NCBI GenBank assembly: GCA_046328475.1
Contig: JAXLWN010000022.1
Location: 1 to 64,000, forward strand
Direction of reading: 5' to 3'
From: CADCWN01 sp046328475
Lineage (GTDB): Bacteria > Chloroflexota > Chloroflexia > Thermomicrobiales > CADCWN01
Length of the DNA: 64,000 bases
This document shows positions 42,410-51,808 of this stretch, in pieces (the first letter of the stretch is position 1; each line of letters begins with the position of its first letter). The notes under the pieces are model-generated. The model did no database searches, had not been told where the DNA came from, and saw only the letters and a program-made list of their open reading frames with translations. The translations under genes were made by a program, and so were the position numbers.

Positions 42410-44023
42410 ATGATCAGGCAACGGCAAGGCGACATTCGACACCGCAGTAAGCGCCGCCTGGCGACGGGCGCGCTGGCGGCGCTGCTCGCCACCAACGCCG
42501 CGCTCCCCTGGTGGTCCGGCGCGCTGCCCCCCGTCGCCGCCGACGTGCGCCCCTACAACACCGCCCCGCTCACCTCATTCGAGTCGGGCCTGGGTGCCGA
42601 GAGCGTCGTCACCGACGGCACCTCGGTCGTCTGGGTCGATGGTCGCGGCGTCCTCTTCTCCCGCACCCTGGCCGATGGGCGCGAGACGCGCCTGCTCGAC
42701 ACCCCCGCCCAGCGCAGCCATCTCGCGCTGGTCGGCGGCGTCCTCGTCTGGGTTGAGCGCAACGAGGGTGGCGCGTCGATTCGCGGGATGCGCCTCGGCA
42801 CCGGCGAAGTCTTCACGATGGCTTCCGGACCCGGCGAGCGCAACAGCCCGGTCGTCGGCATCGGCACCGTCGTCTGGCGCGACGCGCGAGCCGGCAGCTG
42901 GAACATCTATGCCTACGACCTCGACGCCGGGCGCGAGTTCGCCCTGACCACCGCCGCCGCGCCGCGCGGGACCATCTCCATCTCCGGCCGCAACGTCGTC
43001 TGGGAAGAATTCCGCGATGGCCGCTGGACCCTCGTCGCCTACGACCTCGCCGAGCGCCGCGAGACCCCCCTCACCACCGGCACCGACGACGAGACGATGC
43101 CCGCCGTCGGCACCGATGCCCTCGTCTTCGTCCGGCGGCAGTCGGGGCGGAGCGGCGGTGCCCTCATCCTGCGCGACCTCGCCTCCGGTCAGGAGCGCCT
43201 GATCGTCGGCGGGCACCTGATCCAGCGCCCGGTGATCGCCGGCAACCTCGTTGTCTGGGAGGACTGGCGCGACGGCGTCCCGAACATCTACGCCTTCGAC
43301 CGGGTCACCGCCAAGGAGTTCGCCATCGCCCGCACCGAGGACGCGCGCAGCCCGGCGATCGGCGGCACCGTCGTCGTCTGGCTCAACCGGGGCCAGTTCA
43401 GCGCCCGCCTCACCGCCGTCCGCCTCGTCAAGGCCCTGCCGACCGACCCGCAGGACCCGCCGACCGTGACCGACCCCGACGTGCGCTACTTCTCGGAGAC
43501 CAGGCACAACGTCTCCGGCGCGATCCGGCAGTTCTGGTTCCTCAACGGCGGCATCTCGGTCTTCGGCTATCCCCTCACGGAAGCCTTCGAGGAGACTGGG
43601 GCCGACGGCGTGAAGCGCCAGGTCCAGTACTTCGAGCGCGCCAAGCTGGAGTCAGACCCCGCCGATCCCAGGCGCATCTCCGTGGCGCGGCTGGGGGCCG
43701 ATCAGGTCGCCGGGCGCACCTTCCCGACCACGGTCTACTTCGACACCACCGACGACAAAGCCTACTTCACCGCGACCGGCCACTCGATCGGCGGCTGGTT
43801 CTACGCCTACTGGAAGGAGAACGGCGGGCTGCCCGTCTTCGGCTACCCGCTCTCCCAGGAGCTACAGGAGAATGGCCGGGTTGTGCAATACTTCGAGCGC
43901 GCCCGCTTCGAGCTGAATCCCGGTGCCGACAGCGCCCGCACCGGCGTGCGCCTGGGTCAACTGGGGCGCGAAGCCCTCGTGAAACTGGGCTGGCTCCTCC
44001 CCGAGCAGCAGTCAACGCCATGA
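42410..44023 (+). CDS. Secreted beta-propeller (TolB-like) protein with two FGYPL wall modules
   Basis: The 537-aa protein has a signal peptide (residues 1-43, ending near VAADV). A propeller of about six blades (residues 50-340) carries repeated patterns such as VVWRDARAGSWNIYAYDL and VVWEDWRDGVPNIYAFD. Two C-terminal modules of about 80 residues follow, each with FGYPL, QYFERA and a final LGQLG-type segment. The same module pair is found in the M23 peptidase at 52.1 kb, so it is probably a wall-binding domain resembling LGFP repeats. The role may be a surface scaffold or lectin. AGGGGAGC precedes the ATG. Confidence 0.82.
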   Translation: MIRQRQGDIRHRSKRRLATGALAALLATNAALPWWSGALPPVAADVRPYNTAPLTSFESGLGAESVVTDGTSVVWVDGRGVLFSRTLADGRETRLLDTPAQRSHLALVGGVLVWVERNEGGASIRGMRLGTGEVFTMASGPGERNSPVVGIGTVVWRDARAGSWNIYAYDLDAGREFALTTAAAPRGTISISGRNVVWEEFRDGRWTLVAYDLAERRETPLTTGTDDETMPAVGTDALVFVRRQSGRSGGALILRDLASGQERLIVGGHLIQRPVIAGNLVVWEDWRDGVPNIYAFDRVTAKEFAIARTEDARSPAIGGTVVVWLNRGQFSARLTAVRLVKALPTDPQDPPTVTDPDVRYFSETRHNVSGAIRQFWFLNGGISVFGYPLTEAFEETGADGVKRQVQYFERAKLESDPADPRRISVARLGADQVAGRTFPTTVYFDTTDDKAYFTATGHSIGGWFYAYWKENGGLPVFGYPLSQELQENGRVVQYFERARFELNPGADSARTGVRLGQLGREALVKLGWLLPEQQSTP

Positions 44024-44072
44024 TCGTCACGCCCGCTGACATATCCCCTATGCAGAAAAGATGCCCCGCTCC

Positions 44073-44102
44073 TTGACAGGGCCTCGGCGCAACCAATAGC
44101 AT
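44073..44102 (+). promoter_or_regulatory. Sigma-70-like promoter for yggX
   Basis: A perfect -35 TTGACA (44073-44078), an 18-nt spacer and -10 TAGCAT (44097-44102) lie about 45 nt before the yggX ATG. Confidence 0.6.
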
Positions 44103-44147
44103 GGGGGGACGTTAGAGAGGCGTGTTCGCTGCGGCGAGGAGGGTGGC

Positions 44148-44465
44148 ATGGCGCGGATGGTGCAGTGTGTGAAGCTGGGTCGTCCCCTGCCCGGCCTGGA
44201 GAAGCCCCCCTTCCCCGGCGAACTCGGCCAGCGCATCTACGATCACGTCTCGCAGGAAGCCTGGCGACAGTGGCAGGCGCAGCTCACCATCATGATCAAC
44301 CACTACGGGCTGAACCTCCTCGACCCGGCGACGCGCCAGATGCTCGACGAGCAGATGGAAGACTTCTTCTTCGGCGAGCAGCCCGAGATGCCCGAGGGCT
44401 GGACCCCCGGCAACCAGAAAGGCGGCGGCGCCCCCGCGAAGGGCGGTGCCCCGGCCCGGAAGTGA
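44148..44465 (+). CDS. yggX: Probable Fe(2+)-trafficking / oxidative damage protection protein YggX
   Basis: The 105-aa protein matches the YggX family, small cytoplasmic proteins that protect iron-sulphur enzymes from oxidation. Family features are MVQCVKLGRPLPGLEKPPFP with the conserved cysteine, GELGQRIYDHVSQEAW, INHYGLNLLDPATRQMLDEQ and MEDFFFGE. A 20-residue Gly/Ala/Lys tail (GGGAPAKGGAPARK) is additional. It is transcribed alone from a good promoter. The family is mainly known from proteobacteria, so its presence here is notable. Confidence 0.93.
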   Translation: MARMVQCVKLGRPLPGLEKPPFPGELGQRIYDHVSQEAWRQWQAQLTIMINHYGLNLLDPATRQMLDEQMEDFFFGEQPEMPEGWTPGNQKGGGAPAKGGAPARK

Positions 44466-44479
44466 GCATCTCGTTCCGA

Positions 44480-44567
44480 GTTGAAAGGTTGGAGGGTTCG
44501 CCAGTTCGCCAGATGCTCGTGGTTTGCCCACGCCCATCCTCGAACCTTCGAACCTTCGAACTTTGAA
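44480..44567 (+). repeat. TTCGAACC leader array before the ABC exporter
   Basis: GGTTGGAGGGTTCG-type units face CGAACCTTCGAACCTTCG-type units across about 40 nt, ending with TTTGAAC. They precede the permease start and match the leader family in orientation. Confidence 0.75.
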
Positions 44568-44627
44568 CACAGCATCGGCGTGTGCTAGAGTTCACTGGTT
44601 GTGCTTCGTTCAGCGGGGGATGGATTG

Positions 44628-45419
44628 GTGGTCGCCAGGGCGCAGGAACTCTTCACCTATCGCAGCCTGGTGCGCAATCTTGTCCTGAAAGACCTCAAGG
44701 TCCGCTACAAGCACTCCATCCTCGGCTTCCTCTGGTCGCTGCTCAACCCCTTCCTGATGATGATCGTCTACACGATCGTCTTCACCAAGCTCTTGCAGCA
44801 ACCGATCGCGAACTTCCCGGTCTTTGTCTTCGTCGCGCTCCTCCCCTGGAACTGGTGCGCCCGCAGCCTCGCGGGCTGCGCCACCAGCCTGATCGACAAC
44901 GCCACGATCATCAACAAGGTCTACTTCCCGCGCGTCCTGCTGCCGATCTCCGTCGTCGCCTCCGAGGCGATCAACTTCCTGCTCGCACTCCCGGTCCTCT
45001 TCCTGCTGATGGCCTGGTTCCGCGAGCCGGTCACCCCCTGGATCGCCTACCTGCCGGTCCTCTTCATCTTCCAGGCGATGCTGCTGCTCGGCCTGGGCAT
45101 GCTCGTCGCCGGCCTGAACGTGATCTTCCGCGACACCGGCGTGATCCTCGACGTGGTGATCCTCGCTTGGTTCTTCCTCACGCCGATCTTCTACGACATC
45201 CGCTATCTGGCGGGGCAGCTCAACCCCGAGCGCGCGACCTGGCTGCGCCGCCTGAACCCGATGGCCTCGATCATCGAGGACTACCGGACCATCCTCTACA
45301 GCCAGTCCCCCCCCGACCCGCTCTTTGGCTTGCGCACCGGGGCCACCTGCTTCGTCATCCTGGCGATCGGGTACCTCTTCTTCATGTCGATCAATCGCCG
45401 CCTGGGAGAGCACCTGTGA
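44628..45419 (+). CDS. ABC-2 type polysaccharide export permease (Wzm/TagG-like)
   Basis: The permease (about 263 aa) has six membrane helices. The N-terminal amphipathic motif LVLKDLKVRYKHSILGFLWS is typical of Wzm, TagG and RfbD exporters. It exports a lipid-linked polysaccharide or teichoic acid-like polymer. The GTG at 44628, with GGGGGA upstream, is preferred; an in-frame GTG at 44601 is possible. The stop overlaps the ATPase start (GTGA), so the two are translationally coupled. With the ATPase and the next glycosyltransferase it forms a surface-glycan operon. Confidence 0.92.
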   Translation: MVARAQELFTYRSLVRNLVLKDLKVRYKHSILGFLWSLLNPFLMMIVYTIVFTKLLQQPIANFPVFVFVALLPWNWCARSLAGCATSLIDNATIINKVYFPRVLLPISVVASEAINFLLALPVLFLLMAWFREPVTPWIAYLPVLFIFQAMLLLGLGMLVAGLNVIFRDTGVILDVVILAWFFLTPIFYDIRYLAGQLNPERATWLRRLNPMASIIEDYRTILYSQSPPDPLFGLRTGATCFVILAIGYLFFMSINRRLGEHL

Positions 45420-46692
45420 GCCACCGGCCCGTCCGCAACGCCGCCCACGCGATCGAGTTCGATCACGTGTCGCGCCAGTTCACGATCCACCACGAGCGGC
45501 GCGAGTCGTTGCAGGACTGGTTTATCCAGCGCTTCCGCCCCGGCCGCGAGTCGGTGGAGAAGTTCTGGGCGCTCAAGGACGTCAGCTTCGACATCGTGCG
45601 CGGCGAGACGGTCGGCCTGATCGGGCGCAACGGCGCGGGCAAGAGCACGATGCTCAAGCTCGTCACCGGCATCCTGGAGCCGACCAGCGGCGAGGTACGC
45701 GCGGGCGGTCGCACCTACGCGATGCTCGAACTCGGCGCGGGTTTCCACCCCGAACTGAGCGGGCGCGACAACATCTTCCTGAATGGCTCGATCTACGGCT
45801 TCAACCGCCGCATCATGCGCCGCAAGTTCGACGAAATCGTCGCCTTCGCCGAGTTGGAGCAGTTCATCGACACCCCGGTGAAGCACTACTCCTCCGGCAT
45901 GTTCATGCGCCTCGGCTTCGCCACCGCCATCAGCATGGACCCCGAGATCCTGGTGATCGACGAAGTCCTCTCGGTCGGCGATGCCGCCTTCCAGCGCCGC
46001 TGCAACGACGCCATCCGCAACCTGCAAGATAAGGGCGTCACCATCCTCCTCGTCTCGCACAGCAGCGAGCAGGTGCGCGAGTTCTGCCACCGCGCGATCC
46101 TCCTCTCGGGCGGCGGCGTCCTGGCCGATGGCGCGGTCGAAGATGTGCTGACGACCTATGCCCAGCTGCAACTGCATGAGAGTGGTGAGCACAACCTGGA
46201 GATCGCCGCCGATCTGCTCGGCGCGAAGCATGTCCAGGCGCAATTCTCCAGCGTCGTGCTGCGCGACGGCAGCGGCATCGCCACGTCCCACATCGAGCCC
46301 GGTGCCCCCTATCGGTCGAATGCACCGCGATCGGCGATAGTCGCAGCCCGCTCGACGTGATCCTGCGCTGGCGCACGCCGCTCGGCCTGCTCCTCTTCGA
46401 GACGCGCGGCCCGCTCCCTGCCGCGCCCGATGGCGGCGCGCGGATTGTCGCGTGCCAGTTCCCCGCGCTCCCGCTCCACAGCGACGGCGTGGTGATCGAG
46501 GCGCACCTCTGCGACCCGGCGGGCAGCGTGATCATCGACAGCAGCGAGGTTCAGTTGCATGTCGCGGCGCAGCCTGGCCCGTTGCTGCGCATCGCCCACA
46601 CCTGGACCGATACCACCGCGACCAGCCACAACGGCTCCGCGCACAATGCGGCGGCGCTGGTAGCCGCCGCGCCCGACAGCAAGCGGCAGTGA
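45416..46692 (+). CDS. Polysaccharide export ATPase with C-terminal glycan-binding domain (Wzt-like), frameshifted near 46314
   Basis: The ATPase partner of the permease has Walker A GRNGAGKST, an Ala/Gly-rich ELGAGFHPELSGRDN as in Wzt/TagH, a signature SSGMFMRLGFA and Walker B LVIDEVLS. After residue 300 a one-base loss (expected CGGGTC, read CGGTC) changes the frame. The next frame continues as ECTAIGDSRSPLDVILRW and ends in a beta-rich domain that, in Wzt, recognises the capped end of the O-polysaccharide. About 426 codons result after repair. It starts with GTG overlapping the permease stop. Confidence 0.92.
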
Positions 46693-46737
46693 GCGAAGCC
46701 AGCGTGCCGGGTGTCAGGTTCCTCAATCCTGGTCCTG

Positions 46738-46761
46738 CACGTTGAACCTTGAACGTGGAAC
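46738..46761 (+). repeat. Short TTGAACC leader array
   Basis: GTTGAACCTTGAACGTGGAAC lies 17 nt before the next start codon, in the same orientation as the other leader arrays. It contains the small palindrome ACGTT...AACGT. Confidence 0.6.
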
Positions 46762-46777
46762 AGCCGAAGGCTCCTCG

Positions 46778-47122
46778 ATGACTCCCGACGATATCCCTAT
46801 CGCGCCAAGCGCCGGTGATCGTCTGCGCGACCACTGGCGCGGTGAGGCCGAGCGGTGGGCGACGGTCAGCGCCCACCTGCCGGTTGGCGGGGACGGCCGC
46901 CTGGGCGCGGCACTCGGCGCGAGTCGCAAAGTGGCTCGCTATCTCCTGCGCTGGTACATCAACCCGATTGTGGAGCAGCAGAACCACTTCAACGCCGCGC
47001 TCCTCAGCCTCGACGCCCTCCGCGAGGCGCGCGAACGGGAACTCCTGCGCGAGATCGCCGAGCTGCGCGAGCGGGTCGACGCACTTGAGCGCCAACTGGC
47101 TTCCGCCGACAGCGAGCAATGA
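46778..47122 (+). CDS. Hypothetical coiled-coil protein of the glycan operon
   Basis: The 114-aa protein has an amphipathic middle (VARYLLRWYINPIVEQQNHF) and a C-terminal coiled coil (EARERELLREIAELRERVDA). Similar short proteins, and similar N-terminal extensions of glycosyltransferases, are found in glycan clusters, so a role in assembling glycosyltransferases at the membrane is plausible but unproven. Its stop overlaps the start of the next glycosyltransferase (ATGA). No signal peptide is present. Confidence 0.75.
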   Translation: MTPDDIPIAPSAGDRLRDHWRGEAERWATVSAHLPVGGDGRLGAALGASRKVARYLLRWYINPIVEQQNHFNAALLSLDALREARERELLREIAELRERVDALERQLASADSEQ

Positions 47123-48308
47123 AGCGTATCGCCTGCTTCACGCCCCTGCCGCCAAGCCCGAGCGGCATCGCGCAGTACAGCGCCGAACTCCTGCCCTTCC
47201 TTGCCCACGACTACGCCATCGATGCGGTCATCGCCGATGGCGCGGCAGTGCCCGATACTCTGGCGGGCATCGGCATATTGCGGGCAGGTCAACTGCCAAT
47301 GCCAGAGGCATACGCCGCGCGCATCTATCAAGTTGGCAACAGCCCCGACCACGCCTCCATCCTCGACCGAGCCGAGCGCGAGCCGGGTATCTGCGTGCTG
47401 CACGACGTAACGTTGCAGCATCTCCAGGCCTGGCGCGCGTTGCAGGGCGGTCCAATAGCCGCAGCCGAGTATCGCGCCGAAATGGCGCACCGTTACGGCG
47501 CGGTCGGTGCGACGGCTGCAGAAGACCTCTTGCACAATCGTCAGCCAGCCGTCCCCTACGCGGCGATCCCGCTCTGCGAGCGCGTCGTGGAGCGCAGTCT
47601 GCGACAATCGTCCACAGCCATTATGCGCGCGACCTGGTGCTGGCGCGCTGCCCGTCTGCCCGGGTCGTCGTGGTGCCACACGGCGTGCCGATCCTCTCGA
47701 TGGGCGATCGCAGCGAGGCGCGGCAGCGCCTGGGACTGCCTCTGGACACGTTGGTCGTTGCAGCGGTCGGCAACCTCATCCCCGAAAAGCGCCTGGACGT
47801 GGCTCTGCGCGCCTTCGCCCGCGCCCTTTTCGGCGTGCAGGAGGCCCTCTTTGTCGTCGCCGGTGTCGCCTCGCCGCATTACGATCCGCGCGCGATGGCT
47901 CGTGCGCACGGCCTGGAGCCGGTCATGCGCTGGCTCGGGCGCGTGGACGAGGCAACCTTCGAAACTATCCTCGTCGCCGCCGACCTCTGCGTCAACCTCC
48001 GCTGGCCGACCGGTGGCGAGACCTCGGGGAGCTTCCTGCGGATGCTGGCCGCCGGGCGACCCACGATCGTCAGCGATGTCGGTTCCTTCGCCGAGACGCC
48101 CGACGACGCCTGCTTGAACGTGCCGGTCGGCGGCGAGGAAGAAGAGGCGGCGATTGTGCGCGCCATGCTCCGCGTTGCCAACGATCCCACCTGGGCTACT
48201 GGCCTTGGTGCTCGCGCCCGCGCCTTCGCTGCCGAGGCGCATAGCTTCGAGCGCGCCGCAGGCGGATATCGCGCCGCGATCGAAGCGCTCACCAGTGAAT
48301 CGGGGTAG
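47119..48308 (+). CDS. Family-4 glycosyltransferase, frameshifted near 47596
   Basis: The protein (about 396 aa after repair) has a GT-B fold. The N-domain is KRIACFTPLPPSPSGIAQYS with a donor-side CVLHDVTLQHL. After the frame change near 47596 it continues ATIVHSHYARDLVLARCP, VVVVPHGVP, AVGNLIPEKRLDVALRAFA, and the C-domain with NLRWPTGGETSGSFLRMLAA, where the EX7E-like acidic region lies. It is probably a mannosyl- or related transferase adding sugars to the exported polymer. One base seems missing in the AGCGCAGTCT stretch. It overlaps the upstream gene by four bases. Confidence 0.88.
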
Positions 48309-48405
48309 AATCGAGCGGTTGCGAGGGTTCTGAGGGCCTCCCTCCCAGCCTTGGACATTGTGCGATGCGTGGCGACGGATCCATCCTTGATGTATTCGGA
48401 GTGGC

Positions 48406-49623
48406 ATGAGTCAGCGTGATGACGTTTCGCAGGAGGCCCCACGCCTCGTGCTGGGCTTGATGTCGGGCACATCGGTGGATGCGATCGATGTGGCGCTCGC
48501 GCGGATCAAGGTTGCCGAGGGTGGTGCGCGGCGACGGGTGGAGATGGTCGCGGCGGGGGAGATGCCGTTCGATCCGGCACTGCGCGCGGCGATCTTCGAC
48601 TCCTTCCCGCCGAACACCGGCTCGATCCCGCGCCTTGCGCAGCTGGATGTGCTGATCGGTGAGGCGTTTGGGGCTGCGGCGCTCGAATTGCTGGCACAGG
48701 CCGGGATCGCGCCCGAAGAGGTTGACCTGATCGGCTCGCATGGGCAGACGGTCTTCCATGCGCCGCACCCGGTCGCTGGCGGCGACCTTCCGGCGGTGCC
48801 GGTCACGGTCCAGATCGGCTCGGGCGCGGTCATCGCGGCGCGCACCGGGATTACCACGGTCTATGACTTCCGCGTGGCCGATCTCGCGCTCGGCGGCGAA
48901 GGTGCGCCGCTGGTGCCCTATGTGGACTATCTGCTGCTCGGCGATGGCGAATCGCTGGCGGTGCAGAATCTGGGCGGCATCGGCAACGTGACCGTGTTGC
49001 GGCGCGGGAGCGGCATCGAAGGGATGTTCGCGTTCGATACCGGCCCCGCCAACATGCTGATCGACGCACTGGCGGCGACGGTGACGGGTGGGCGGCTGCA
49101 GTACGACGCCGATGGGGCAATCGCGGCATCGGGGACGCCCGTGTCGGCGCTGCTGGATGACGCGATGGAGGATCCCTACTTCGCGCGGCAGCCGCCGAAG
49201 AGCACCGGGCGCGAGGAGTTCGGCCTCCCCTATGCGCAGGAGTTCCACGCCAGGGGGCGGTCGCTCGGCCTCAGCGATGCCGATTTGCTCGCCACCGCCA
49301 CGGCGCTGACTGCCCGCTCGATTGCCGATTCCTACCGCCGCTTCGTGCTGCCGACCACGCCGCTCGACGCGGTGCTGCTCTGCGGCGGTGGGGCGCGCAA
49401 CCCGACGCTGCGCCGGATGCTCGCCGAGGAGCTTGCGTCGATCCCGGTCGGTACGGTGGAGGAGCGCGGCATCCCGATCGATGCGAAGGAGGCGCTGGCC
49501 TTCGCGGTGCTCGCCTACGAGACGGCGCACGGTCGCCCGGGCTCCCTCCCGGCGACGACGGGGACCAGCCGACCGGCGATTCTCGGCTCGATCGCGCCCG
49601 GGCGAGGGTTTCGGTTGTGGTGA
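48406..49623 (+). CDS. anmK: Anhydro-N-acetylmuramic acid kinase
   Basis: AnmK phosphorylates and opens 1,6-anhydroMurNAc from recycled peptidoglycan, giving MurNAc-6-phosphate for MurQ. The 405-aa protein has the ATP-binding LVLGLMSGTSVDAIDVAL, then DLIGSHGQTVFH, LGGIGNVTVL, AFDTGPANMLIDAL and LLCGGGARNPTLRRML. The murQ gene lies 1.3 kb downstream on the same strand, with one inverted gene in between. It starts at ATG 48406, with no strong ribosome site. Confidence 0.95.
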   Translation: MSQRDDVSQEAPRLVLGLMSGTSVDAIDVALARIKVAEGGARRRVEMVAAGEMPFDPALRAAIFDSFPPNTGSIPRLAQLDVLIGEAFGAAALELLAQAGIAPEEVDLIGSHGQTVFHAPHPVAGGDLPAVPVTVQIGSGAVIAARTGITTVYDFRVADLALGGEGAPLVPYVDYLLLGDGESLAVQNLGGIGNVTVLRRGSGIEGMFAFDTGPANMLIDALAATVTGGRLQYDADGAIAASGTPVSALLDDAMEDPYFARQPPKSTGREEFGLPYAQEFHARGRSLGLSDADLLATATALTARSIADSYRRFVLPTTPLDAVLLCGGGARNPTLRRMLAEELASIPVGTVEERGIPIDAKEALAFAVLAYETAHGRPGSLPATTGTSRPAILGSIAPGRGFRLW

Positions 49624-49624
49624 G

Positions 49625-49663
49625 TTGGCAGGTTGCAGGTTCCGCTAACCTGCAACCTGCCAA
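49625..49663. terminator. 17-bp hairpin of GGTTGCA-type repeats, bidirectional terminator
   Basis: TTGGCAGGTTGCAGGTT and its exact complement flank a 5-nt loop between the convergent anmK and lectin genes. The arms are made of near-octamer repeats. Confidence 0.7.
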
Positions 49664-49670
49664 TCTGCAA

Positions 49671-50753
49671 CTACCCGAATGCTTCCCAGCCGCCGAAGTC
49701 GCCGCCGGGTAGCCCTTGCCAGGTGTGGTGGAGGCGACCGTCATGGCCCCAGGCGAAGACTTCCAGGCGGCCGTTCGCGTTGCGCGCGACGACCGGGTCG
49801 TGGTTGCCGTCCCAGCTGCCGCCGAGGCTTTGCCAGGGATGGAAGGCGGCGCTCGGCGCGGTCTGCCAGCCGTGGTAGAGCGCGCCATCCTCGCCGAGGA
49901 GGAAGACTTCCAGCCGCCCGTCGGCGTTGGCGATGACCGACGGGCTGCTCGTCCAGCGCCCGTCGAAGGCTTCCCAGTGGCTGAAGTCGCCGCCGGGGGA
50001 CCACTGCCAGCTATGCCATAGCAGTCCATCCGGACCGCGCATGAAGGCTTCGAGGCGGCCATCCTGGTTGCGCTCGATGGCCGGGCGGTAGTCGGCAGTC
50101 CAGGGGCCGCCAATCGAGGTGTAGCCGCTGAAGGCACCGTTCGGCGACTCCTGCCGCGTGTGGTAGAGCTCGCCGTTGGTGCCGAGGACGAAGACCTGGA
50201 GCCTGCCATCGGCGCTCTGTGCGACGACCGGATCGCAGTTGAGGTCCCAGAGGCCGCCGTGCAACTCGTGCCAGTCGCCGAAGGCGGCGTTGGGGCTGCC
50301 CTGCCAGGCGTGGCGCAGCACGCCATCCTCGCCGATCATGAAGACTTCGAGGCGACCGTCAGCGCCAACGCCGACGGCGGGGCGTCCAGGCCAGCCGCCG
50401 ACGAAGCGGTGCCATTCGCCGAATGCGACGCAGGCTTCGCGCTGCCAGGTGTGGTAGAGCGCGCCATCGTCGGCGCGCAGGTAGGCCTCCAGGCGACCGT
50501 CGGCGTTGCGCGCGACGGCGAGGCCATTGGTGCCGACGGGGCCACCGACATGGCCCCAGTGTGCCCACCCGGCGATGTTCACCTCACCGACGGTGGTGCC
50601 GAGCCACTGCGAGGCCATCCGCCCGAAGCCGCCCCAGCTGTCGTCGGCGAGGTTCTGCCAGATGTGGCTGAACCCGCCATCGGGGGCCGCGATGAAGTAC
50701 TCCATCCGCCCATCAACATTCTGCGCGACTACACCCTGCTTGCGGTTCCCCAT
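49671..50753 (-). CDS. PLL-type lectin beta-propeller protein
   Basis: The 360-aa protein consists of about seven repeats of 48-52 residues with the pattern NADGRLEVF, then DG, then LYHTWQ, then F and W. This is the seven-blade PLL/tachylectin-like propeller family, whose members bind fucose or methylated sugars. No signal peptide or catalytic residue is seen. It sits inverted between anmK and murQ, so it may bind or sense wall sugars, or may be secreted without a classical signal. ATG at 50753 is used; GTG at 50756 is directly before it. Confidence 0.85.
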   Translation of the reverse strand: MGNRKQGVVAQNVDGRMEYFIAAPDGGFSHIWQNLADDSWGGFGRMASQWLGTTVGEVNIAGWAHWGHVGGPVGTNGLAVARNADGRLEAYLRADDGALYHTWQREACVAFGEWHRFVGGWPGRPAVGVGADGRLEVFMIGEDGVLRHAWQGSPNAAFGDWHELHGGLWDLNCDPVVAQSADGRLQVFVLGTNGELYHTRQESPNGAFSGYTSIGGPWTADYRPAIERNQDGRLEAFMRGPDGLLWHSWQWSPGGDFSHWEAFDGRWTSSPSVIANADGRLEVFLLGEDGALYHGWQTAPSAAFHPWQSLGGSWDGNHDPVVARNANGRLEVFAWGHDGRLHHTWQGLPGGDFGGWEAFG

Positions 50754-50908
50754 CACTCGCCCCTACTCACTGCCTGCCGATGTGGGCCGACGCGATCGGC
50801 CCATCCTTCCCACCAACGCGCGACGGCTGGCATCCGTTTCTTGCCGAGGGCGGGTGGGCAGGCGGGCACGACCGCTATAATCGCCCGGACGAGATGGGAG
50901 GAAGCACC

Positions 50909-51802
50909 ATGTCTATGGAACCTGAACTGCCGTTGACCGAGCGCCGTAATCCGCGCTCGACCGCGCTTGACCGCCTGCCGACGGGCGACATCCTGGCGCT
51001 GATGAATGATGAGGATGCGTCGGTGGCGGTGGCGGTGCGGGCGACGATCCCGCAGATCACCCGGACCGTAGATGAGCTGGCGGCGCGGATCGCGCGTGGT
51101 GGGCGGCTGCTGCTCTTCGGGGCGGGGACCAGCGGGCGGCTGGCCGCGCTCGATGCCGCCGAGTGGCCCCCGACGTTCGGGACGCCGCCCGACCTGGCGC
51201 GGGCCTTCATCGCAGGCGGGCCATCGGCGCTGACGCGCGCGATCGAAGGCGCTGAGGACAATGCCGAGCTTGGGCGCGAGGATGCGCGGTCGGCCGGGGT
51301 GGTGGCGGATGACCTGGCGCTTGGCATCAGCGCCAGTGGTGGTGCGCCCTACGTGGTCGGCGCGCTGGAGGAGGCGCGGGCACATGGTGCGCTCACCGTG
51401 GGGCTTGCCTGCCGACCTGGCTCGCCGATTGAGGCGGTGGCCGACATCGCGATCGTGCCGGTGGTTGGCCCGGAGGTGATTACCGGGTCGAGCCGACTGA
51501 AGGCGGGGACGGCGCAGAAGCTGGTGCTGAACATGATCAGCACGGCGACGATGGTGCGGCTGGGGAAGGTCTATGGCAACCTGATGATCGATGTGCAGCC
51601 GACGAACGTGAAGCTGCGCGCCCGGGCGGTGCGGATCGTGCGCGAGGCGACCGGGGCGGATGCGGAGACGGCGGCGCGGGCGTTGACTGAGGGTGGGCAC
51701 CCGCGCGTGGCGATCCTCATGCTTCGCCTGGGGTTGGCGCGAGAGGAAGCGGAGCGGCGGTTGGGCGAGGCGGGAGGGCTGCGGGCGGCGTTGGGGGAGT
51801 GA
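50909..51802 (+). CDS. murQ: N-acetylmuramic acid 6-phosphate etherase
   Basis: MurQ cleaves the lactyl ether of MurNAc-6-phosphate, giving GlcNAc-6-phosphate and lactate, the step after AnmK. The 297-aa SIS-domain protein has LTERRNPRSTALDRL at the N-terminus, RLLLFGAGTSGRLAALDAAE, FIAGGPSALTRAIEGAEDN, and SSRLKAGTAQKLVLNMISTA. The ATG at 50909 follows GGGAGGAAG. A small unknown gene follows six bases later. Confidence 0.95.
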   Translation: MSMEPELPLTERRNPRSTALDRLPTGDILALMNDEDASVAVAVRATIPQITRTVDELAARIARGGRLLLFGAGTSGRLAALDAAEWPPTFGTPPDLARAFIAGGPSALTRAIEGAEDNAELGREDARSAGVVADDLALGISASGGAPYVVGALEEARAHGALTVGLACRPGSPIEAVADIAIVPVVGPEVITGSSRLKAGTAQKLVLNMISTATMVRLGKVYGNLMIDVQPTNVKLRARAVRIVREATGADAETAARALTEGGHPRVAILMLRLGLAREEAERRLGEAGGLRAALGE

Positions 51803-51808
51803 GAAGGT

